From assembly GCA_949752795.1 (NCBI GenBank), contig OX457058.1, positions 152,530,353-152,594,352 on the forward strand: a stretch of 64,000 nucleotides of DNA, read 5' to 3'. Below, one piece after another: positions 56,350 to 64,000 of the stretch. The notes below the pieces were generated by a model. It was given only the letters and a program-made list of their open reading frames with translations. It had not been told where the DNA came from and did no database searches. The stretch is from Hyperoodon ampullatus. Its lineage: Eukaryota; Chordata; Mammalia; Artiodactyla; Ziphiidae. Each line of letters begins with the position of its first letter. Position 1 is the stretch's first letter. Both the position numbers and the translations under genes were made by a program.

Positions 56350-56575
56350 TATAGGAAGGGTCAACAAATGATAGCCCATAGGCCAAATCCAGCCTACTGC
56401 TTGTTTTTATAAATAAAGTTTTATTGGAACATAAGCATGCCCATTCATTATGCATTATTTTTGGCTGCTTCTGTGCTACGATATCAGTATTGAATGGTTG
56501 CAAGAGACTGTGTGGTCCGCATAGCCTAAAATAATTACTATGTAGCCCTTTAGAAAAAGTCTGATGATCCCTGGT
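56350..56575 (-). mobile_element. hAT-Charlie-type transposon
   Basis: The same family as 7447-8045 but in the opposite orientation and without nested insertions: 'aggccaaatccagcctactg' and 'ttttattggaacataagcat' are readable. Confidence 0.7.
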
Positions 56576-57016
56576 TTACAGTTTTATTGAGATATTTACC
56601 ACAATTTGATTTCTACCAAAGTTAGGTATACGTGCATTGCTCCCCAGTAGACTACAAGTATTATTTCTTACTTACATTTAGAACCTCCAACCTACCCTAG
56701 CAGTGTCATGAAAAATTGGATTTGAATTTTGGAATTTCAGTTTTGGTACTTCTGAGGCAGAGAGAAAAGAAAGACAATCACCTGGTACAGAAAGATGTGG
56801 GCCTGTCAGAAATGTGAAAGGGTAGATACTTTTCCACAGAAATCAGTTTCGCCTTGCGTACAGGCTTTAAGCACTACTGAACAGACAGTATGAGTTGATG
56901 CTGGGCAGCTGGGAAACCAATGAAGCTAGAAGGGAAGACAGTGAGGCCAGGAGAACTGGGCAGAGCTTACAGCCATTGTTTACCTAGTTGTGATTTAAAG
57001 GCAAAAGCTCAGTTAC

Positions 57017-57178
57017 CCAGGCTCCTGCTGGGGGCTTGTGTTCCAAAGGAGCTTCAGAGCCCACCTTGAGTCCTTGTAGCTCTTCGTAGGGCAGAGTATC
57101 TTTCTCAGATTCTGAAAAAGCTGCACTTAGGGGGGATGGGCTGTCAGGCATAGGGATGAATTCTGCATTTTCCAGCTC
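57017..57178 (-). CDS. NEK9: NEK9 coding exon
   Basis: A 162-bp exon in phase 0 at both ends, with acceptor ACATAG at 57179-57180 and donor TGG|GTAACT at 57016. It encodes [20 protein letters not shown] then [18 protein letters not shown] and [16 protein letters not shown]. The first part is well conserved. The last six residues differ from the human protein as I recall it, at equal length. Confidence 0.95.
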
Positions 57179-58084
57179 CTATGTGTAAGAGAAAGAATCT
57201 CATCAGTTCTGTTTGAGCCATTTACTTTCGACCAAATTCCCTTCTTGCTATAGCTTTCACTCTGTCGTGACATCAGCACCCTCTAGTGGAGCAGCACAGT
57301 TGTGGTTACAACATAGCTCGCCCTACCTGTCAACATCCTGCCATTCCTTCCTCTGAGGAGTGAACAGTGAAGCGAATTCAAACTCAAATCCAAGAACATT
57401 CTGGAGTGTCAGACATGTTTCTCTAACACACTCAGTCTACACAGGCTATTCAGTAAGTTGGGAAGCTCTAAGGTGATGGCAGTGAGGCCAACTGCCAGGT
57501 TGCTGAAGGCTGACCTAAAGCTTTAGACAGAACTGTGTGCTGCTTCCTCCATTCATATTCCTATGTAGCTATCAAGTTTAATCTTATTATAGAGGGAGCT
57601 TTAAATCTACAGGTTCTCTCTTTGGTGGGGGGGGGAGTAAAAAATTTAAAATTTCTCTAACTATAAATGTTGACTGTAGAAAATGTGAAAAAACAGATGG
57701 GCAAAGGGAGACGATAAAAATCACCAGTAATTCCATCACTCAGATAACCACTGTTAAAGCATTTCTCTACCATAAGGCATTCCAATTGCCCCAATATTCT
57801 ACTTCTACGAACCACAGTACAAAATCTAGAAGCTTAATCTTTGCATGCGTGCATTACAAAAACTGCCTTCAAGGAAGATTGCATTATTTTCCATTCATTT
57901 AAGTAATACAGGTATGAGCACATCTTGTATCTTTTCTTGTCAGGAAGAAAAAGGATTAGAGATTTGGTGATTTTGGTTCCGGTATAAATCAGAAACCTAG
58001 ATGCCTGCTGCAAAACGCTTGGATAGGACATGGGAAACAGATCCTTTCTAGTCCCTACAGAGGTACCTCTACCAAAGGAATTAC
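57179..58084 (-). other. NEK9: NEK9 intron
   Basis: Intron of 0.9 kb with a short G-run near 57627. No exon and no young repeat was seen. Confidence 0.8.
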
Positions 58085-58293
58085 CTTTCGAAGCCATCCA
58101 GGACAGGAACTGCTGGCCCCACTACTGATCCTCACGGCCTCCGTGGGACTGACTAAACCTTCCATTCCTCGGTCTGCTTCCATTGTTCCTCGGAAGCCTC
58201 CACTTGGATCAGGAGTTTCAGATTCCTGCTGACTGTCCTCCTCTTCTCCCCTACCGCCACCGCTGCCACCTCCTGGGCTAGAGCTCTGAACCA
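58085..58293 (-). CDS. NEK9: NEK9 coding exon: glycine-rich linker
   Basis: A 209-bp exon, phase 1 to phase 0, with acceptor TGTCAG at 58294-58295 and donor AAG|GTAATT at 58084. It encodes [20 protein letters not shown] followed by [20 protein letters not shown] and ends CPGWLRK. The glycine tract after the RCC1 domain is interrupted by Ser and Arg; the human tract is, to my memory, an uninterrupted glycine run. Confidence 0.95.
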
Positions 58294-60677
58294 CTGACAG
58301 ATACACAGCACAGAAATAGAAAGCTTTGCTATGCAGCAAGATTTACCATCTGATAGCCCCACCGACCCCCGGGGCGGTTCTTAAGAGTTGCGTGAAGCAG
58401 AACAGCAACAGTGTAAGTCAGATACCGTGGACTGAATTTTTAGTTTTTATACAAGGTATTGTATATCAGTATCTTTATAGCAATATTCACTTCTACTTTC
58501 CAAACTTGCTTATCCTTATGTCCACAGCAGATTATCAATGTTCTACAGCATTACTGAATACTCACCTCAACCACAGCATCCATGCCTTAACAGATATACC
58601 CAGACTCCAGCATCCTTCATAGAGGTTCACCTTATTTACAAAGCTTTTTCACATTTGAGCCAAACACCTCTTAAAGTTGCCAGATAAACTCACCATTAAC
58701 TCCCTTTCCGGGGAAACACCTGAATGGAGAAGTCCTCAACCGTTAAATTCATTAAATTCATTAATGACTATTCGTAAGAATTTAAAAAATATGATGGCTG
58801 GTTCTTTAAATAGCATGCAGCATATTCCAAGTTACATTTAATGAAGATGAGTTGATGTACAGTCAGGAAATGAAACTGAGTTTTAATATGGGCCAAAGAA
58901 AAATATAACTAAGAAAGTAATTTGCCAAAGCTAAAAAAAAAAAAATTGCATGGTATATTCTAAAGTTACATGTAAAAGCTTATTTATGATTACCAGCTAA
59001 CCTGGCTTGAGGACTGACTATGCCACACTGTGATCCTACCGAAGCAGCAGACCTGTAGATGCCAAAATAACCTCTTAAGCTTGCTTTTTTGTTTTAAATG
59101 GCTTTTTAAAATGTTACATTTGACATACACATTAAGACTATTTTTAACGTATGTGTAAGTTTTGATGCCTAACAAAATAACCATACATGCATCTACTACA
59201 TGAAAGTACAATTAGTTTCCAATACGGTAGCCATTAGCCAAATATGGTTATTTAAATTTAAACAGAATGAAAAATTCAGTTCCTCAGTCGCAAGAGCCAC
59301 TTTTCAACTGCTCAACAGCCACATGTGGCTGGTGGCTATTACACTGGACAGCACAGACATAGAACATTTCCATTATTGCAGAAAGAGCTATGGGACAGGG
59401 CTGAACAAGAATATTACCTGTATTGCTCCAACTGCCTTGTGAATTCCTTCCTTCTCTGGCCTCCTACCTATATATAACTACTTGATTAATTTTGTATTTT
59501 TCATTTCTTCTTGCAAAAAAAAAAACTTTATCACATACTTAGGTATCCTTAAGCAATGTATTATTTATTTTGCTTGTTTCTGAACTTTATGAAAAGGCAT
59601 GTAGTCTGCTGCAACTTGCTTTTTACATTTCACATTATGGAAAGATTTGTAGATGTTGTTCATTTTAACACATATAATATTCCACTGGGTGGTTATAACA
59701 TATTCAACCAACAAATATTTATTGAGCATTTACCATTTGCCAGGCATTCTTCTAGGCAATGTGGATAAAATTATTGAATAAAAAAGACAAAAATCGTTGC
59801 CCTTACAGAGTTTATATTTTCCAGACAATGGACATGTGCTTTTAATCTTATGTTTTTCCTTTAAGTACTGTACCAGTAAAATGGAGCTGTAATATAACAG
59901 CTGTGCTTAGCAAAAAGGTATTTTATCATTTGGGACAGATAATATGCACAAACAGATGCTGAGCAATGGATTACTAAAGGAAACTAACAGAAGGTATGAT
60001 GTGTGTTTGTGTAAACTAGAGCTCAACAAGTCTAGATCAGATTTTCAACTGTCTTTTTGGAGGATTAGTCTGCTTTCATTCTGGTTCTTCATCTGTTTTG
60101 ATTGCACAAAACATCAGAATCCAGTTCTGAGACATCAAAGACTACAGGTACTCTAGCAAATGGAAAACCAAAAGGAACACAGATTCAATTTCCTAGCATG
60201 GCCCCAAATAAGAGAACCATGAAGAAAGCAGCCAAAGGAAAAGCATTAGAGAGGTCTGGGCTGATTTTCCCAACTACATTGAAAGTTTAGCCAACTTTTA
60301 ATTCTAAGGGCTTATCCTGAAGGACTACTTCTATAGACTGGAATACCCCTGGGAACACTATGGAAGTAAAGGGTAGACAGAACCCACAGCCCCTAGCATT
60401 GTAAGGAAAGGAACAGTGCGTAAGTCACAATACAATGTTGGGCAAGCCACGTAATTACTCCCACATGTGTGGTGGCAAAGATGTACTCTCCCTCTGACCG
60501 CAATGTAAAAGTCATAACTTATTGTGAAATCTACCAAATTATGACCTTCCCTCTTGATCACTGTATTCCTCATTTCCCAAAGATATTTCCTATTTCCTTT
60601 TTGGGGAGACTGCACGGAATTCAACCCAAAGACTCACACCTCAGAAAACCACTGGTACCTGAGATACTGCTACTTAC
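58294..60677 (-). other. NEK9: NEK9 intron
   Basis: Intron of 2.4 kb. It has an antisense L2 fragment at about 59695-59790. No exon and no young SINE was seen. Confidence 0.75.
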
Positions 60678-60737
60678 CAGTTCCGATGGATAAACCACTG
60701 CTATTCGAACGGATGGTCTTAGAATTCAATACTTTCT
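60678..60737 (-). CDS. NEK9: NEK9 coding exon (60 bp)
   Basis: A 60-bp exon, phase 1 at both ends, with acceptor CCTCAG at 60738-60739 and donor ACTG|GTAAGT at 60677. It encodes EKVLNSKTIRSNSSGLSIGT, the end of the RCC1 domain region. It is too short to appear as an open frame by itself but matches NEK9 and keeps frame with both neighbours. Confidence 0.95.
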
Positions 60738-61775
<1,038 letters not shown>

Positions 61776-61829
61776 CTAAACAACTCCTGATGCTACCCAG
61801 GTAAAAATGACCACCGCTCCTACATACTG

Positions 61830-62450
61830 CCATCCATTCATTCACTCATTCAACATTTTTGGTCATTCATTCAAATAATTATTGGGCAACGACTTCATGA
61901 CAGGCACTGCTTGAGGTGCTAGGAAGAGAGCAGAGAACAAAACAAAGTTGCTGCCCTTGTGTAACTGACATTCTAGTGGGGAGAGACTGATAAATAAATT
62001 ACTTCAGGTAGCCTTAAGTGCTAAGAAGGAAGATAAACCATAAAGAAAAGTGGAAATAAACAATAATAGTAGGGTATCATTACTTTAGACAGGGTAGTCA
62101 GAGAAGTACTTGTTGATACTTGAGCAGAGACCTGATTGAAGTGAGAGAGAACCAGGTGGATATCTAGGGGAAGAGCTTTCCAGGCAGAGGGAATAGCAAA
62201 GTGCAAAGTATGTATCACAAACACAACACAGAAGTCCTCTGCAGCTGGAGCAAAGTAAAGGAGGGGACGGTGGCCACAGAAGAGGTCAGGAGGTGACTGA
62301 AGTCTGGGTCATGCAGGCCATTCCAATGACTTTGGTTTTTACTGTTTGAGATAGGAAACTAGTAGAGATTCTGAACAGTAGGTATTTAAAAGGATCCCCC
62401 AGGCTACCGTGAGGAGAACTGACTGCAGGGGCCCAAGGATGGAAGCAGGG
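61830..62450 (-). mobile_element. L2 LINE (antisense)
   Basis: 'catgacaggcactgcttgag', 'acattctagtggggagagac' and further diverged L2 text read as the complement of L2 near its 3' end. Confidence 0.65.
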
Positions 62451-62894
62451 AGATCAGTTGTAATAGTGAAGATGGTAAAAAGTGGTTGGATATATTCTGA
62501 AGATAATCTATAGAATTTGCGAATGGATGGGATGTGGGGTGTAGGATAGAGCTGCCATTTTCTGAAACAGGAAGGCTGCAGGAGGAACAGGTTTGAACAG
62601 AAGATCGGAAATTTGATTTTGAATACAGTAAGTTTGTTTGAGATGCCCATTACCTCTTATCCAACTCAGGGCATTTTTTAATGAAAAGGGGATGCTATTA
62701 ATGATTAAGCCCGGACAGTAGGCATGAATCAGGACCAACTTGGGAAGACCATGCTATAAAGCCACTTTATCTTTAGACATCCAAATCAAGGGACTTGAAT
62801 CAGTGAGTCTAGAAGTCAGGTATGGTAATTAAAGCTATCAGCGCACAGGGAGGATTTAAGGTAATAAGCTCACTTAGAAAATAAAGGGAGAGGG

Positions 62895-63115
62895 ACTTGC
62901 CTGGTGGCACAGTGGATAAGACTCTGCGCTCCGAACGCAGGGGGCCCGGGTTTTATCCCTGGTCACAGAACTAGATCTCACATGCATGCCACAACTAAGA
63001 GTTCACATGCCGCAACTAAGGAGCCCGGGAACTGCAACTAAGGAGCCCACCTGCCGCAACTAAGACCTGGTGCAACCAAATAAATGAATAAATAAATATT
63101 AAAAAAAAAAAAAAG
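62895..63115 (+). mobile_element. tRNA-derived SINE, distinct subfamily
   Basis: A sense copy with the head ACTTGCCTGGTGGCACAGTG and the box 'gataagactctgcgctccga', differing from the CHR copies elsewhere. AAAGGGAGAG flanks both sides (tail end imperfect). Confidence 0.88.
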
Positions 63116-63276
63116 AAAGGGAGAGAAGGATTGAGCCCTAGACACTCCAGGCTTTAGACTTGGATACTACAGTCATGGCACTGAACCTACCTGACTGCAC
63201 TAATCTGTTTATATGTATGTCTCCCCTACCCTACTAGACTGTGAGGTCCCTGAGGACAGGGGCTTTCTGAAACTCA

Positions 63277-63917
63277 CTTTTTTTTAAATTGAAGTATAGC
63301 TGATTTATAATATTATATTAGTTTAGATATACAACAGAGTGATTCAATATTTTTATAGATTACATTCCATTTCAAGTTATTATAAAATAATGGCTATTTT
63401 TCCTGTGCTGTTCAATATATTCTTGGTGCTTATTTACGGTATACATAGTAGTTTGTATCTTTTAACCCCATACCCCTATCTTGCCCCTCCCCACTTCTTC
63501 CCCACTGGTAACTACTAGTTTGTTCTCACTCTCTCTGTAAGTCTGTTTCTGTTTTGTCATACTTATCCATTTGTTTTATTTTTTAGATTCCACATGTAAG
63601 TGATAACAGAGTATTTGCCATCCTCTGACTTATTTCACTAAACATAATACCCTCTAGGTCCATACACATTGTTGCAAATGGCAGAATTTCATTCTTTTTA
63701 ATGGCTGGGTAATATCCCATTCATTGTATATATGTACCACATCTTCTTTATCCAGTCATCTGTTGATGGACACTTAGGTTGCTTCCATGTCTTGGCTATT
63801 GTAAACAGTGCTGCTATGAATACTGGGGTGCATGTATCTTTTCGAATTACTGTTTTCCTTTTCTTCGAATATATGCCCAGGAGTGGAATTGCTGGATCAT
63901 ACGATGGTTCTATTTTT
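63277..63917 (-). mobile_element. L1 (antisense, 5'-truncated) inside an L2 tail
   Basis: It starts with a T-tract and 'attgaagtatagctgattta' and extends to ORF2 text ('ggttgcttccatgtcttggc'). Flanks 'gaaactcactt' and 'gagactcactt' are an imperfect duplication. L2 text is present on both sides ('ctagactgtgaggtccctga' left, 'gagcatagtaggcactcagt' right). Confidence 0.82.
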
Positions 63918-64000
63918 GCTGAGACTCACTTCTATAGTCCCAGAGCCTAAAGGAGGACCTGGAGCATAGTAGGCACTCAGTGTATGTCTGCCGTGTGAAT

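Larger units (their letters stand above)
55486..57016 (-). other. NEK9: NEK9 intron
   Basis: Holds the truncated SINE and a hAT element (56350-56575). No exon was seen. Confidence 0.8.

Noticed and set aside
62895..62970. tRNA-like sequence with A- and B-box-type motifs
   Set aside because: It is the head of a SINE with a long non-tRNA body, an A-tail and target duplications. The same applies to the other SINE heads, so no tRNA gene is called.

Overview
The window is nuclear DNA from a mammal, and most likely a cetacean. The gene order (MLH3, ACYP1, ZC2HC1C, NEK9) is the block found on human chromosome 14q24. At least nineteen tRNA-derived SINEs of the GGCTTCCCTGGTGG...(A)n type, which I associate with whales and dolphins (CHR-type), lie among L1 tails. 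I saw no ruminant BovB or Bov-A2 elements. The species call is inference; the gene calls rest on reading the translated exons and their splice sites.

Layout. Positions 1-23.1 kb hold MLH3 on the minus strand. Coding exons 2 to 9 are present, each bounded by GT/AG sites with consistent reading phase. Exons after 9 lie beyond the left edge. The CpG-rich promoter is at about 22.6-23.1 kb. ACYP1 (minus, 24.7-33.2 kb) has two coding exons that together give a complete 99-residue acylphosphatase. ZC2HC1C (plus, about 38.0-47.4 kb) has a large exon and a terminal exon, each carrying one C2HC zinc finger. NEK9 (minus, 50.7 kb to beyond the right edge) is represented by its last six coding exons and a repeat-poor 3' UTR of about 2.4 kb. 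ZC2HC1C and NEK9 converge tail to tail. MLH3 and ACYP1 are in tandem, with about 1.7 kb between the ACYP1 poly(A) signal and the MLH3 promoter.

Function. MLH3 partners MLH1 in the MutLgamma endonuclease used in meiotic crossover formation and mismatch repair. ACYP1 is a small acylphosphatase. ZC2HC1C is a poorly characterised zinc-finger/coiled-coil protein. NEK9 is a mitotic kinase with an RCC1 domain. They are neighbours by old synteny and do not form a pathway.

Most notable observations: (1) an in-frame 162-bp (54-codon) tandem duplication inside MLH3 exon 2, with copies differing at 4 sites; (2) MLH3 exon 8 ending in C before its GT donor, which weakens the site and turns an expected Trp into Ser; (3) an ACG where I expect the ZC2HC1C start ATG, directly after an in-frame stop; (4) unusual retrotransposition products: a poly(A)-only insertion with 15-bp target duplications, a truncated retrocopy of an unidentified mRNA nested in a hAT transposon, a 5'-inverted (twin-primed) L1, and two retroelements sharing one target sequence. 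I found no prokaryote-type system, CRISPR array or novel multi-gene cassette.
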